Below are positions 24,636-33,720 of a stretch of 64,000 bases of DNA, piece by piece (the first letter of the stretch is position 1; each line of letters begins with the position of its first letter). The notes beneath the pieces were generated by a model that worked only from the letters and a program-made list of their open reading frames with translations, was not told the origin of the DNA and did no database searches. This DNA comes from Vermiculatibacterium agrestimuris (GTDB lineage Bacteria > Bacillota > Clostridia > Oscillospirales > Oscillospiraceae). The DNA is taken from assembly GCF_943193085.1 (NCBI RefSeq), contig NZ_CALPCU010000009.1, forward strand, positions 13,295 to 77,294, read 5' to 3'. The translations under genes and the position numbers were made by a program.

Positions 24636-24660
24636 CATGGCGCCCATGAGATCAGAGAGG
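24636..24660 (-). repeat. Inverted repeat, left end of the element (minus-strand view)
   Basis: Partner of 23901-23925. It begins 8 bp after the stop of the upstream tail gene. Confidence 0.8.
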
Positions 24661-24667
24661 ATCTCTA

Positions 24668-26017
24668 CTACGATTCGAACGGCTGCTTGATTACAATTTC
24701 CTGTCCAGGATCGCCGCCGGTGATGGCCACACCGTGGATCATGCTGTCGCTGGGAATCACCCGCTCCGCCGTCTCCATGATCCCCACGTAGCCGTTTCCG
24801 TCGGCCTGAGAGACCACCAGCGCGCGGGTAAGGGAGACGGGCACCACCCGGCAAAAGCCGCCGTGAGAGCCCAGGACGACCCCAGGGCCGGCATAGGGTG
24901 TGCCCATGACACCCAGATGGATCACCCGGGCTACGTACTCTCCAGTGTAGGTGATGGCCGCCCCCATGCTGTGAGATACAGCAGACACCCCGCCGATTGC
25001 GGAGGCATACCGTGTGTCCTCGCAGCCGTACCAGATAAGCTCCGCAGCGTATCTGGTCAGCCCCCACACCTCCAGAGCCAGGGTGGACTTGACCACTTGC
25101 TTGTCCGGCGACAACCAGCCGATCCCATAGACCATCGCCCACCGTCCGTCATCCAGCGCCACAGCCTGGATCGTGGGCAACGAGGCGGCATACTTGCCGG
25201 AGCTGATGAGACGGACGGCGGGGACATCATCGGCCACGTCAATGACCGCAAAGCCCACCGGCTTGTCCAGTCCCTGAGGATATACCAGCACGGCGGTGTC
25301 CTCCGTCACTTCCACCAGTGACCAGCCGCCAGTGTAGACGTCGGTGTCATTGTTGCCGTCCACCCGGATGCCTGTCCCAAGGATCAGCTTCGTCTCGCCC
25401 ACCGTCACCGGCCGCACCCAGGCCTCTCCGATGTGCCCGCCCTGGGCTGTGTAATGGAGCTGCATACAGCCGATCAGGGCCTTGCTGCCATTGATGCGGC
25501 AGACACAGATATTTTCGGGGTCTCCCTCCCCCCACATGTCCGTATAGTCCAGTACGGCCCGCCGGCCATCCATGGAGATGACAGCTACCACGCCTGCGGC
25601 CTCCTGATTGTAGGCCACCAGCGCCCGGCCGTCCCGGAGCTCCAGCAGCGCCGCGGTCTCCAGAGCTTCGTCCTCCACCAGCACCAGAGTATTGCCCAGG
25701 GCCAGAGCCTCCCCGTCCAGTGCCAGCAGCTTGAACTTGGTCTGACCGTGCTGGGCAAAGACCACTCCCACCCGTTCCTGGGACAGTTCCACCGCGTCCA
25801 GAATGTGGATATCCTCCAGCCCCCAACGGAGCTTGTCCCCTACACTGACATACTCCAGCACCCGCTGGACAAACTCCCCCTTGCATACCCGGGCGGTAGA
25901 GGACACCACAGCCTTCTGTTTCTCTCCCCGTACCCCGGGGCCGGGCGTGGCGCCGGCAGGCATATGTACGTCCAGATGCGGCCCACTGCAGTCACAGCCA
26001 CAGAGATCGGTCGTCAT
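24668..26017 (-). CDS. Phage tail adhesin, repeated beta-strand units
   Basis: The 449-residue protein begins with a Cys-containing head (CGCDCSGPHLDVHMPAG). It then shows recurring units of the type DGRALVAYNQ, DTAVLVYPQ, DGRWAMVYG and LTRALVVSQADG at intervals of 45-60 residues, as in beta-propellers or beta-sandwich adhesins. The ATG at 26017 follows GGAGGTGATCCC. Position between small fibre genes and accessory genes supports a role in adsorption. No catalytic motif is visible. Confidence 0.65.
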   Translation of the reverse strand: MTTDLCGCDCSGPHLDVHMPAGATPGPGVRGEKQKAVVSSTARVCKGEFVQRVLEYVSVGDKLRWGLEDIHILDAVELSQERVGVVFAQHGQTKFKLLALDGEALALGNTLVLVEDEALETAALLELRDGRALVAYNQEAAGVVAVISMDGRRAVLDYTDMWGEGDPENICVCRINGSKALIGCMQLHYTAQGGHIGEAWVRPVTVGETKLILGTGIRVDGNNDTDVYTGGWSLVEVTEDTAVLVYPQGLDKPVGFAVIDVADDVPAVRLISSGKYAASLPTIQAVALDDGRWAMVYGIGWLSPDKQVVKSTLALEVWGLTRYAAELIWYGCEDTRYASAIGGVSAVSHSMGAAITYTGEYVARVIHLGVMGTPYAGPGVVLGSHGGFCRVVPVSLTRALVVSQADGNGYVGIMETAERVIPSDSMIHGVAITGGDPGQEIVIKQPFES

Positions 26018-26346
26018 GGGATCACCTCCACAATAGATGCAAACAGGGTGTTTCGCACCGTGCCCTCCCGGAGCAGAAGCGCACGAAAAGCGTAGAGCCC
26101 CAGCGGCATATTGGCTGCCTCCTCCGCCGTCAGATAGAGCTCCATCACGCCGTCGTCCGCCTCCAGATCTTCCCGGCTCGCCTCCCGGGCAAAGAGCACC
26201 TGCCCTTCCCGCAGAATCTCGACCCGGATCCTGTCGTCCGACTCCAGCTCGTCGCCACAGTCCCTGCAGTGCTCGATGATATGGAGCCGCAGCGGCACGC
26301 CGTAGTCCCCCCGGGTCATCCGCAGCCGCCCATTATCACTCAGCAT
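26014..26346 (-). CDS. Small phage tail-fibre-region protein
   Basis: The 110-residue protein is predicted as a beta-sandwich (GDYGVPLRLHIIE, DDRIRVEILREG, LYLTAEEAANMPLGLYAFRALL), similar in style to BppU-like baseplate or fibre N-terminal domains. It overlaps the adhesin gene by 4 bp. Confidence 0.6.
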   Translation of the reverse strand: MLSDNGRLRMTRGDYGVPLRLHIIEHCRDCGDELESDDRIRVEILREGQVLFAREASREDLEADDGVMELYLTAEEAANMPLGLYAFRALLLREGTVRNTLFASIVEVIP

Positions 26347-26515
26347 CCTGGCCGCCTCCCCCGGAGTCGGCGCCCGATGTGTCCGAATCTGACACGGCGG
26401 GGATAATGAGCGCCCGCTCGGCCTCGGTCAGCCGCCCGGCCGCCACCAGGGCGTCGATGCGCTCAGTGCCCCACAGTCTTGGGTAGTATCGTTTGGCCAT
26501 CTCAAACACGGTCAT
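26336..26515 (-). CDS. XkdX-family phage protein
   Basis: This 59-residue gene was read by hand from the minus strand. The sequence RYYPRLWGTERIDALVAAGR followed by LTEAERALII is the XkdX signature (Trp, then a short helix, then AGxLTxxE). A C-terminal tail VSDSDTSGADSGGGGQ contains one of the dispersed 17-nt repeats. It overlaps both neighbours, as usual for XkdX. Confidence 0.8.
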   Translation of the reverse strand: MTVFEMAKRYYPRLWGTERIDALVAAGRLTEAERALIIPAVSDSDTSGADSGGGGQDAE

Positions 26516-26787
26516 AGGCTCACCCCCGTCATGGCGGCAATATAGTCCACATCGGCCCGGAGCTGTTCTCCCTCCGTCGGCTCCGGCTCCGGCGCCGGCG
26601 GTTTCTCCGTAGGTGTGAGCCCCGTCAGATTCCCTTCTTCGTCAAAGGTGAGCTCACAAAAGCCTCCGCTCTCCCGGGCCGCTTTTGCCAGCTCCGGAGG
26701 CACCACGGCCCAGTCCTCTCCCATCCAGTTCTCCGTGACGCCGTCTTGCCACTCCACCGTGTGGGTGATTCTATGGATGATCGTCAT
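26512..26787 (-). CDS. Phage tail-fibre-region protein
   Basis: The 91-residue acidic protein has two Trp-rich strands (HTVEWQDGVTENWMGEDWAVV) and a Pro/Glu-rich linker (EKPPAPEPEPTEGE). Proteins of this type precede XkdX in several Clostridia phages. The ATG at 26787 is chosen over the upstream GTG. Function is unknown. Confidence 0.6.
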   Translation of the reverse strand: MTIIHRITHTVEWQDGVTENWMGEDWAVVPPELAKAARESGGFCELTFDEEGNLTGLTPTEKPPAPEPEPTEGEQLRADVDYIAAMTGVSL

Positions 26788-27566
26788 GTTCTGTCCCCCC
26801 AATAGTAATAGCTTACCCCCGACACGTTGAGCAGATTAGCTGCGGCGTTGCCGGAGATCTCAAGTTTGGACTTGCCCGTGCTGAAACAGGCACCGCTACC
26901 CAGGTTCGTACTCTGCACCGTGCTTCCGTTGCTCTTAATTACCGTACATTCAGAATAGCTGCCCAACTCATCCTCACTCAGTCCGGGTACCACGGCAATG
27001 ATATTTCCGCCTACCGCCGCGCCCGTTGCAAAAATAAGCAAAAGATTCGGTTTGTGTATGCGCCCATACCGGTTAAGGTTCACGCTTCTGATCGAGGCAC
27101 CGTCCCCGGTATACCCTCCGGTAAAATGGGGCAGATTATGCTGACCGAATAGGAGGTAGTTCTTTGCTTCGCCCTCACTGTCCGTATCGATCAATTTCAG
27201 TGCGGCATACGCGCCTCCTCCGCACAGAATACGCAACGCAGTATTTTTAACGTCACCGCTCCAGCTCCTTATGTCGACAGCTCCGCCATTCATCCCGATT
27301 TCAACGCTATAACCGCTGCCTGGCCGTGACATTTTCAAAGCCGGATAGCTTCCAAACGGGGAGCTGAAGTTAAAGGTAGATACTTCATCGACGGTCTCCG
27401 GTTTGATATCCGCCATCCCGTGCGTGTGCCCCACCACGCTCTCCGCCGCGGTCTCCACCGCCTTCAGTTTGGTGTCCAGCGCCTTGAAGTTGTCATTGTA
27501 TTGCTCTGGCGTGACAAAATCGCTCCCCTCCGGGAGGTAGAGATGATAGTTTTCCGAGTATTTCAC
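26784..27566 (-). CDS. Phage tail fibre protein
   Basis: The 260-residue protein begins with the linker YLPEGSDFVTPEQYNDNFKA and a helical coiled part, then GHTHGMADI, a typical fibre metal-binding HxH motif. The C-terminal half is Gly/Ser-rich beta structure ending in YYYWG. The start is GTG after AGGAGGG, overlapping the previous stop. Confidence 0.78.
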   Translation of the reverse strand: MKYSENYHLYLPEGSDFVTPEQYNDNFKALDTKLKAVETAAESVVGHTHGMADIKPETVDEVSTFNFSSPFGSYPALKMSRPGSGYSVEIGMNGGAVDIRSWSGDVKNTALRILCGGGAYAALKLIDTDSEGEAKNYLLFGQHNLPHFTGGYTGDGASIRSVNLNRYGRIHKPNLLLIFATGAAVGGNIIAVVPGLSEDELGSYSECTVIKSNGSTVQSTNLGSGACFSTGKSKLEISGNAAANLLNVSGVSYYYWGDRT

Positions 27567-28096
27567 ACTGTCCCTCCTCTCAGCTGCTCCCAGGTCTGCC
27601 CCGCCGCCTCGGCCCAGGTCATATCCTTCACGTCGTTCCAGATCTTCAGGGTGGAGACGTACCCCACCGCCAGGTGGGCCGGAAGGATCTCGGCGATGGC
27701 CGCCTTCAGGTCGTCCAGGTTGGGCGGCAATCCCAAGGCGCCCACAAATTTGATCTCCACCCGGTACTCCGCCGGGTGCTCTGTCACCGCCACTTCTCCG
27801 TTAGAGAAGCTGGCGGCCACATTGCATAAGGCCTCCACGGTGGTGGTTCCCTGCCCCCGCAGCTTGGCCCGGATCCGGCTGCGTCGGAAGTCCATCGCCT
27901 TCTCCGCCTCCACCGAGATGCCCAGGGCCTCCTCCCAGATGGACAGCCCCCAGGTCGCCGTCTCTACATTGAGCTGCTTCCTTGCGCTCTCCACAGCATC
28001 CCAGAGATCGTCTATTCCCACCTGCAGCCCTTCCTGGATCGCCTGGATCTCCGGGCTCTTCCGCAGCGCCGGCCTCAGATACTCCAAAAGCCTCAT
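27563..28096 (-). CDS. Baseplate protein, YmfQ/gpI-like (DUF2313)
   Basis: The 177-residue protein directly follows the gp47-like baseplate gene, the standard place for YmfQ/XkdU-type proteins that complete the baseplate wedge. Motifs seen are WEEALGI and RRSRIRAKLRGQGTTT near the middle, characteristic of this family. It overlaps the preceding gene by 4 bp. Confidence 0.85.
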   Translation of the reverse strand: MRLLEYLRPALRKSPEIQAIQEGLQVGIDDLWDAVESARKQLNVETATWGLSIWEEALGISVEAEKAMDFRRSRIRAKLRGQGTTTVEALCNVAASFSNGEVAVTEHPAEYRVEIKFVGALGLPPNLDDLKAAIAEILPAHLAVGYVSTLKIWNDVKDMTWAEAAGQTWEQLRGGTV

Positions 28097-29139
28097 GTCA
28101 GCGTCACCGTCCCCACCACCGGCACCTGATCCGATGCGATCGCCACATTGTCAGTCCCGCCGTTTACCGTTAAGGTCGTGTAGTCCGTCACCCCGGTCAC
28201 ATCCAGCAGCAAGAAAGCGATCCGGTTAAAGAGAACTGTATCGCTGACAAAAGCCACGCTCTGTAAGTAGGCGTCCAGCTTCGCGGCAAACCGGGCCTTG
28301 ACCTCTGACAGCGGCACCGATCCGTCCAGCGTCAACGCCGCCGTTACATTGATTGCAACGCCGCCGGCGCTCCCCACCGTCACCGCCGCGCCCACCGGCC
28401 GCAACCGCTCAATGTGGGTGGCCACAGCGGTGACCACGCTCTCATCCACCGGGCGGTGCTCCTGACTCACCAGGAGCACCTTTACTGTCCCCGGCCCGTT
28501 CCAGAGGGGTAGCACCTTCGCCGCCCCCACGCCGTCTACCTCCGTACACCAGCGTTCATAGTCATGGACGTTGCCGGAGGTGGACGGCTTGCGCCAGAAG
28601 TCATAGAGTCGGCCCACCAGGGCCTTGTCCGTCTCCGGATCCGTCCCACCGGTGGCAGCGCCGGAGCTCCAGGTGTCGAGGCCCGTCATGGTCGTCACCA
28701 TCTGGGTGACGGCCCCCGCCTGCACGTTATAGGCGTCTCCCACCTCTGACGCTGTGAGCGTCCCCTCGCCGGTGCCGTCTGCCGAGAGCGTCACGGCCTC
28801 ATCCAGGGCAAACTCCAGGCCCTCCTCGCTGACAAATACCGTCCCTGCCGGGACAGTCATCCCCGCCCGGCCCGTCAGTTGCAGGGAACACGCCGCCCGG
28901 GTGCCTTCCTTTCTGAGAATGCCGTACCGTCCGGCGGCAATGTCGATAAAGCCCCCGCTGCCCTCATCCACATAGAAGCACGGGATCAGGGCAGCCAGAG
29001 CCTGATAGGCCAGGGACAGCTCCACAGCTGCCGGCCCCGCCATCTCCGCGGCAAAGCTCCCTTCCCGGATCTGCACTCGCTCGCTCATCTCCGCCAGGAT
29101 CTCCCCCCGGATCACCTCCGGCGTCCTATCCTCAAACAT
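28093..29139 (-). CDS. Baseplate J/gp47-family protein (XkdT-like)
   Basis: The ATG at 29139 gives 348 residues; a GTG two codons upstream is possible. Motifs seen are PAGTVFVSEEGLEF, GDAYNVQAGAVT and the conserved GGTDPETDKALVGRLYDFWR, all typical of gp47-like wedge proteins. It forms the baseplate of a contractile tail with XkdS-like and YmfQ-like neighbours. Confidence 0.93.
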   Translation of the reverse strand: MFEDRTPEVIRGEILAEMSERVQIREGSFAAEMAGPAAVELSLAYQALAALIPCFYVDEGSGGFIDIAAGRYGILRKEGTRAACSLQLTGRAGMTVPAGTVFVSEEGLEFALDEAVTLSADGTGEGTLTASEVGDAYNVQAGAVTQMVTTMTGLDTWSSGAATGGTDPETDKALVGRLYDFWRKPSTSGNVHDYERWCTEVDGVGAAKVLPLWNGPGTVKVLLVSQEHRPVDESVVTAVATHIERLRPVGAAVTVGSAGGVAINVTAALTLDGSVPLSEVKARFAAKLDAYLQSVAFVSDTVLFNRIAFLLLDVTGVTDYTTLTVNGGTDNVAIASDQVPVVGTVTLT

Positions 29140-29563
29140 CCACACTCACCTCTTTTTCTCCATAGATCGTCCGGATGGTTCCCGTCACGTGCAGGGTGGA
29201 ACCCTCCAGTCGGGCGGTAAGGCCCTCAACGCCGGTAATGTAAGGATTGGGCTCCAAAGCCTCCCGGAAATATCGGGTGGCTTCCGCCTTCTTCAGATCC
29301 CCGGTGAATGCCTGTCCCGTAAGCCGCTCCATCTCATTCCCATAGCCCCGGGAATGGTGCCTGTATCGGAACCGCTCCGTCTTCAGGGCGTTCCACGCCC
29401 AGACCATTACCGCCTCCCGCCCGGTGACGATTACCGGCTCCCCATTGCGGAAAATAGGCCCGTCCCGCTCAAAGTCCCAGGCCACCTCCCTTGCCAGGGG
29501 AAGGCCTTCCGATCCGCTCGCCGTCGCGGCAGCGCTGACAGTCGGGAAAAGGCTCTCACTCAT
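29132..29563 (-). CDS. XkdS-like phage protein (DUF2634)
   Basis: The 143-residue protein has the pattern of gp25/XkdS proteins: REVAWDFERDGPIFRNGEPV near residue 25 and EATRYFREALEPNPYITGV near residue 97. It is a baseplate wedge component and lies immediately before the gp47-like gene. Confidence 0.88.
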   Translation of the reverse strand: MSESLFPTVSAAATASGSEGLPLAREVAWDFERDGPIFRNGEPVIVTGREAVMVWAWNALKTERFRYRHHSRGYGNEMERLTGQAFTGDLKKAEATRYFREALEPNPYITGVEGLTARLEGSTLHVTGTIRTIYGEKEVSVDV

Positions 29564-29814
29564 AGCTCCACCACCTTTGTCAGGATCACGTAGCGCTGCT
29601 GATCCTCAATGGGCCACAGTGCCACCTGATCGCCCACAGCCAGGTCATCCAGGTCTATCCCGGCACTTCGCAGCAGGCTGTCCCGATCCTGGGCGTTTCC
29701 TCCCGCCAGAACCCGCAGGGGGGTCTTGGAAAGAATCTTTCCCATCACCAGCGCCGGAGCTCCTCTGCCCTGCATTTCTGTCAGCGTCCGCGCCAACGCT
29801 TCCATCGCGCTCAT
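29560..29814 (-). CDS. XkdR-like phage protein (DUF2577)
   Basis: The 84-residue protein starts at the ATG at 29814 after GAAGGAG. It contains LVMGKILSKTPLRVL and LAVGDQVALWPIEDQQRYVI, which match the small DUF2577 beta-barrel found between the hub and XkdS-like genes. Confidence 0.8.
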   Translation of the reverse strand: MSAMEALARTLTEMQGRGAPALVMGKILSKTPLRVLAGGNAQDRDSLLRSAGIDLDDLAVGDQVALWPIEDQQRYVILTKVVEL

Positions 29815-30803
29815 GTCGTCAGCTCCTTCCCTGCGGTCACCTTGTCCATGACCTTTTTCAGATTCAGCCCCAGCTTCACCCGGTGGACGCCGCCCTTCCA
29901 GGTGTGGACGTCGCTGTCGATCCAGTAGAGGCCATAGAGGCCCGTCACCGGCTCCCGGACAATCACGCTGCCTCCGGACAGCAGTGCGGGATCTCCCAGG
30001 CACTCCACCGTGATGGTTCGCTGGATATCATTGTCCTCCAGGATCATAGCCGCCTCGGCGTCCACATTCTTGTTTTTGGCCGCCTGGATATACCGTTGCA
30101 TCACTCCGCACAGGGCAATAGCGTCTTCATTTTTCCGTACCCGGATCAGGTTTCCGTTCTGGTCGTAGATGGCCACCTGGCTCACCAGCCGCTCCGCGCT
30201 CTCCTTCACCGTGGCCGTCAGCAGATTACATCCCGGCTCGATCACGGCGCTCGCCCCGCTTTTGACCCGGGCGATCACATCCAGCTCCGCGCCCCGGAAA
30301 CGGAGCATATACCGTTCCCCGGTCTTCTCCGCGGCCAGTGTATAAGCTGTCTGGATGATCTTATAGAGGGACACGCCGGGAAAATTGCGCCGAATGGGAA
30401 CCCCGGTCTGGGCCAGCCGGCCCACCGGGATCCTATGGTCGAGGCACACCCGCCGGGCAATTGCCTCCGGCGTCTGACCCACAAAGCGGTAAGCCGCCTC
30501 ACTGCGCTTGAGGTAAAGCCCCCGGTCGACACAGCCCACCGTCACCAGGTCGCTGCCGCTGTCTCTCTGGAGGGAAAAGACAAACCCGTCAAACTGCGTC
30601 TGACCGTCCGCAAAGAGCTGTACGTTGTCCCCGAGGGCCGCCGGTACTTTGGGCTGATTGACGTCATATCGGGCCGAGAGCAAAGGGAACTCCAAGGTTC
30701 TCCCTACCGCCCCTACGCTTCCGGAATTTGTGACGGAGGCTTGCAGCTCTGTGATGTCATAGTCCACGCCGTCATGGAGAAGATGAAGGGAAATATTGCT
30801 CAT
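29811..30803 (-). CDS. Tail hub protein, XkdQ/gp27-like
   Basis: The 330-residue protein has the features of XkdQ-type hubs: GQTPEAIARRVCLDHRIPVG followed by SLYKIIQTAYTLAAEKTG. The ATG at 30803 overlaps the LysM gene stop (ATGA), which is why I reject the longer frame. The hub connects tube and baseplate. Confidence 0.88.
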   Translation of the reverse strand: MSNISLHLLHDGVDYDITELQASVTNSGSVGAVGRTLEFPLLSARYDVNQPKVPAALGDNVQLFADGQTQFDGFVFSLQRDSGSDLVTVGCVDRGLYLKRSEAAYRFVGQTPEAIARRVCLDHRIPVGRLAQTGVPIRRNFPGVSLYKIIQTAYTLAAEKTGERYMLRFRGAELDVIARVKSGASAVIEPGCNLLTATVKESAERLVSQVAIYDQNGNLIRVRKNEDAIALCGVMQRYIQAAKNKNVDAEAAMILEDNDIQRTITVECLGDPALLSGGSVIVREPVTGLYGLYWIDSDVHTWKGGVHRVKLGLNLKKVMDKVTAGKELTT

Positions 30804-31645
30804 CCGTCCACGTCCGCACGAGTCCACCCGTGCGCCTCCATGGCGTTGACCAGCGCCTTGCCTTCCTCCCGGCTCAGCCGGACTTTCCATTTCATATCCT
30901 TCAGGGTGCTAGCTCCTGGCGAGGTCTCCTCCGCCAGAGCCTCCAGCTCTGTTTTCGTTGCCGTCACGATCTGATGGGCCCGCACAGGTGTCTTCGCCGC
31001 CGGCAGCGCCTCCACATCCGGCAGCGTGAGCACCTGTCCCACATAGATCAGATCAGGGTTTGCGATATTATTGGCGGCGGCCAGCTTGCCGTACAGGCCG
31101 GCGTTCCCGTAGACCCACTTGGCGATGGCGGAGAGGGTGTCCCCTCTCTGGATCACGTAAGTGGCGGCGTGGGTCGGCTCAGTTTCCACCGATCTGGCTT
31201 CGTTGCCTGCCTCTGTGAGCTCTGTGGCGCTCGCCGTCAGCAGACGGTAACCACGCATGGGTATGGTCACATAGAGATCCCCCGTGCCGTCCCGTTCCCC
31301 ATATTGGATCGGATCCAGCAGCACCAGTGCGTTCACCGGTGTGCCGGCCACGATGAACCGAACCGGTACGCCGCTGTCGCTCCACTTCTCCAGCGTCTCC
31401 AGCGGCACAAAGGGATCCACGGACGACCCGGGCTGGGCGAAGGGATAGGCCCGGGATGGAAAAAAGCACTCGATGGTCTCATCCAGCAGAGTGGGCTCAC
31501 CGGGCAAATTGACCTCCCCCGTGCCGTGCATGTCCACCTTTACCGCCTTGCGCCCATGGGTGATCTGATATCCGGCCGGGGTCACCGGAAGCACAAAGAC
31601 CTCCTCTGTCCTGGTGTTCTTAAAAATAAACTGTTTTCCGGCCAT
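30800..31645 (-). CDS. LysM-domain tail protein (XkdP-like)
   Basis: The 281-residue protein carries a LysM domain at about residues 165-210 (YVIQRGDTLSAIAKWVYGN ... VLTLP). The N-terminal half contains the conserved FIFKNTRTEEVFVLPVTP start seen in XkdP/gp53-like proteins. It links the tail tube or tape measure to the baseplate and may contact peptidoglycan. Confidence 0.88.
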   Translation of the reverse strand: MAGKQFIFKNTRTEEVFVLPVTPAGYQITHGRKAVKVDMHGTGEVNLPGEPTLLDETIECFFPSRAYPFAQPGSSVDPFVPLETLEKWSDSGVPVRFIVAGTPVNALVLLDPIQYGERDGTGDLYVTIPMRGYRLLTASATELTEAGNEARSVETEPTHAATYVIQRGDTLSAIAKWVYGNAGLYGKLAAANNIANPDLIYVGQVLTLPDVEALPAAKTPVRAHQIVTATKTELEALAEETSPGASTLKDMKWKVRLSREEGKALVNAMEAHGWTRADVDG

Positions 31646-31660
31646 ATCGTCGTCGCCTCC

Positions 31661-33643
31661 TCACGGCTGCGCAAGCTGTAGATCCCGGAGCAGCCTCTGG
31701 GCGAAGAGATCCGCCGCCCGCTCCGGATCCCCCACCTCGCTGCCGAAGCTCACCTGTCCGATCTGCACGCTGACCCCCCCGCCGCCGTAGTCGGCCTGCC
31801 TGGCCTCCCGGGCGGTGAGCACCCGCTCCCCCTGGTGGAGGAGCGCCGGATAATTGTCATAGGGTACCCGATCCAGCCCGTAGGCGTAGCCCGGCATTTT
31901 CACGCCCCAGACATACCCCTCTCCTGTCTCAGTACTCCCCCGGAAACCTGAGCCCGGCGTCCATCTGCTCATAGCCCCTGCCGCCAGGCCTTTGGAATAC
32001 TCCTGTCCCTTCTCGTAGCCGGCAGACCAGTATTCGCTGCTGAGCGACGTGTCGTTTCGGATCTGTTCGATCATGGTCAGCTCCGACTCCCGCAGCAGCT
32101 TGGCTCCATCTGAGGCATTATACTCATTTTGTGCCTTGACCTTGGCCTCCATCAGAAGGCGTCCAGCCTCAGCGTAGCCCTCATCCGTTCCGGCCGCCAT
32201 GGCCTCCTTGTATGCGTCAGACTCCAGAACATCCTGCTGGGCCTGACGTAAAAATCGCTCCTTCTCGTTTTCCAGAGAAGCATACCATGCGCCGATGGCC
32301 TTATTGGCCGCCTCCATCTGCTCGCCGCTCTCCCCGGAAAGAAAGCTGATCTGGTCGTTCAGTCCCTGCTTCCTGACCTCATTGAAGCCCTCGCCATAGG
32401 CGTTTTGCTGTTCCTGTTCCAGTCCCTCCAGGGTAGAGGTCAGACCAGAAAAGGTCTTGGACTGCTCCAGCATGGATCCGGAAAACTTCTCCGTCAGAGC
32501 CTTCAGGATGATCTTCACCGCGTCGCCGCCGGCAATCTCTCCCTTGGAGATCTGCTCGTAGATAGTCCCCTGATCCACCCCATAGGCGTCGGCCAGCATC
32601 CCCACGGCGCCGATGCCCCGGTCATTGAGGATATTGAGATACTCCAGGGTGGTCTTGTCGCTGGATTTCATCCGGCCCAGGGCGGTGGCCACCATGGTCA
32701 TGTCGCCGGTTCCCATGCCCAGAGCCGCCCCTGCGTCTCCGATGGTCTGCAGTACCGGCAAGATGCTGTTCGCTCCATAGCCATAAGTGGCCAGGGTCTT
32801 GCTCATAGCCGTAAGGTCGTCATAGAGGAAGGGAGTGGTGTTGGCCATGTCCACCAGGTCGCTGAGATACCCCTGGGCGGTGTTCCTGCTGCCAAAAAGC
32901 GTGGAGAAGGAGATCAGATCCCTCTCCCGCCCGGCCGCGATCCCGGAACCGGAGGAGATGTCGCCCGCCCGGGCCGAGACCACATTTTCCGCCGCCTCCT
33001 GAACATAGCTCTTGAATGCCTCGTCCTCTGCCTGGAAGATCTGGGCGCCGCCGGAGGCAAGGCCTGACAAGCCGCCCACCGCGGCGCCGATGGCTGTCCC
33101 GGCCGGCCCCATCATGGATCCCACAGCCGCCCCGGAAATGACCCCGGACAGGATCCCACTGGCTGCCCGGGCCATCGGCTCCCCAACGGTGCTGCTGAGG
33201 AAGCTGTCTCCCAGCTGATTGGCCGCCTGGCTGACCATCCGCCCCAGCCCGGCGCTCATAAGCCCCTTGGCCAGCCCGCCCTCATTTCCTGCCCTCCGTC
33301 CGGCGTCCGAAGTTCCCTTGATCTGCCGCTCCGTCTGCCTGAGTTCGTCGTTGACGCTCTTCAGCTCGTCCCGCAGCCCGTTGAGCTTCATCTGATTGGC
33401 GGTGGCCGCCGCCTTTTTCAGGGCGTCCCCCGTCCCGTCCAACGTCTTCTCTGTCTCACGCAGGGCTTTCTGGGCGTCCTTCACGTCGATCTGGAGCGAC
33501 GCCTTTTTCTTGCTCAACGTCTCCAGCTTTTTTTGCAGCTCCTCCGCATCCTTGGAAAATGCCTTGGTACTGTCCCGCATGGCCTTCACCTTGTCGGAAT
33601 ACCGATCCTCCGCCTTAATGACGATGGAGGTCTCTTCCGCCAT
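31661..33643 (-). CDS. Tape measure protein
   Basis: The 660-residue protein starts at the ATG at 33643 after AAGGAGG. An N-terminal coiled coil (~35-120) leads to a Gly/Ala-rich hydrophobic region (~160-225) and a helical C-terminal part with the conserved YGYGANSILPVLQTIGDAGA and LGRMKSSDKTTLEYLNILND. These are usual tape measure motifs. The length sets tail length and predicts a rather short contractile tail. Confidence 0.9.
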   Translation of the reverse strand: MAEETSIVIKAEDRYSDKVKAMRDSTKAFSKDAEELQKKLETLSKKKASLQIDVKDAQKALRETEKTLDGTGDALKKAAATANQMKLNGLRDELKSVNDELRQTERQIKGTSDAGRRAGNEGGLAKGLMSAGLGRMVSQAANQLGDSFLSSTVGEPMARAASGILSGVISGAAVGSMMGPAGTAIGAAVGGLSGLASGGAQIFQAEDEAFKSYVQEAAENVVSARAGDISSGSGIAAGRERDLISFSTLFGSRNTAQGYLSDLVDMANTTPFLYDDLTAMSKTLATYGYGANSILPVLQTIGDAGAALGMGTGDMTMVATALGRMKSSDKTTLEYLNILNDRGIGAVGMLADAYGVDQGTIYEQISKGEIAGGDAVKIILKALTEKFSGSMLEQSKTFSGLTSTLEGLEQEQQNAYGEGFNEVRKQGLNDQISFLSGESGEQMEAANKAIGAWYASLENEKERFLRQAQQDVLESDAYKEAMAAGTDEGYAEAGRLLMEAKVKAQNEYNASDGAKLLRESELTMIEQIRNDTSLSSEYWSAGYEKGQEYSKGLAAGAMSRWTPGSGFRGSTETGEGYVWGVKMPGYAYGLDRVPYDNYPALLHQGERVLTAREARQADYGGGGVSVQIGQVSFGSEVGDPERAADLFAQRLLRDLQLAQP

Positions 33644-33655
33644 ACCCTCGCCTCC

Positions 33656-33684
33656 TTGACATTTCACATTGTTTTCGCTATACT
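33656..33684 (+). promoter_or_regulatory. Promoter of the prophage moron
   Basis: TTGACA (33656-33661) and TATACT (33679-33684) are 17 bp apart on the plus strand, opposite to the tail operon. Confidence 0.8.
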
Positions 33685-33720
33685 GATAATAATAGATCTT
33701 CCGTGAAAGGAGGCTCCGCC

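Larger units (their letters stand above)
23901..24660. mobile_element. Small insertion bounded by 25-bp inverted repeats, carrying a structured RNA
   Basis: The 25-bp sequences at 23901-23925 and 24636-24660 are inverted repeats with two mismatches. The 710 bp between them interrupt an otherwise tightly packed operon and hold no phage-like gene. They hold two tiny ORFs with good ribosome-binding sites and a dense series of hairpins on the minus strand. No transposase is present, so the element would be non-autonomous. The repeats could also be part of the phage. Confidence 0.55.

Noticed and set aside
23901..24660. Group II intron
   Set aside because: I found no GTGYG start, no domain V/AY end and no reverse transcriptase; the insert also has terminal inverted repeats.
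23901..24660. Diversity-generating retroelement
   Set aside because: No reverse transcriptase and no template/variable repeat pair were seen near the tail-fibre genes.
24561..25142. A 193-codon minus-strand frame across the tail adhesin and the inserted element
   Set aside because: It is out of frame with the adhesin, low in plausible structure and lacks an RBS.
31179..31469. A frame inside the LysM gene
   Set aside because: It is an Arg/Gly-rich shadow of the real LysM gene.
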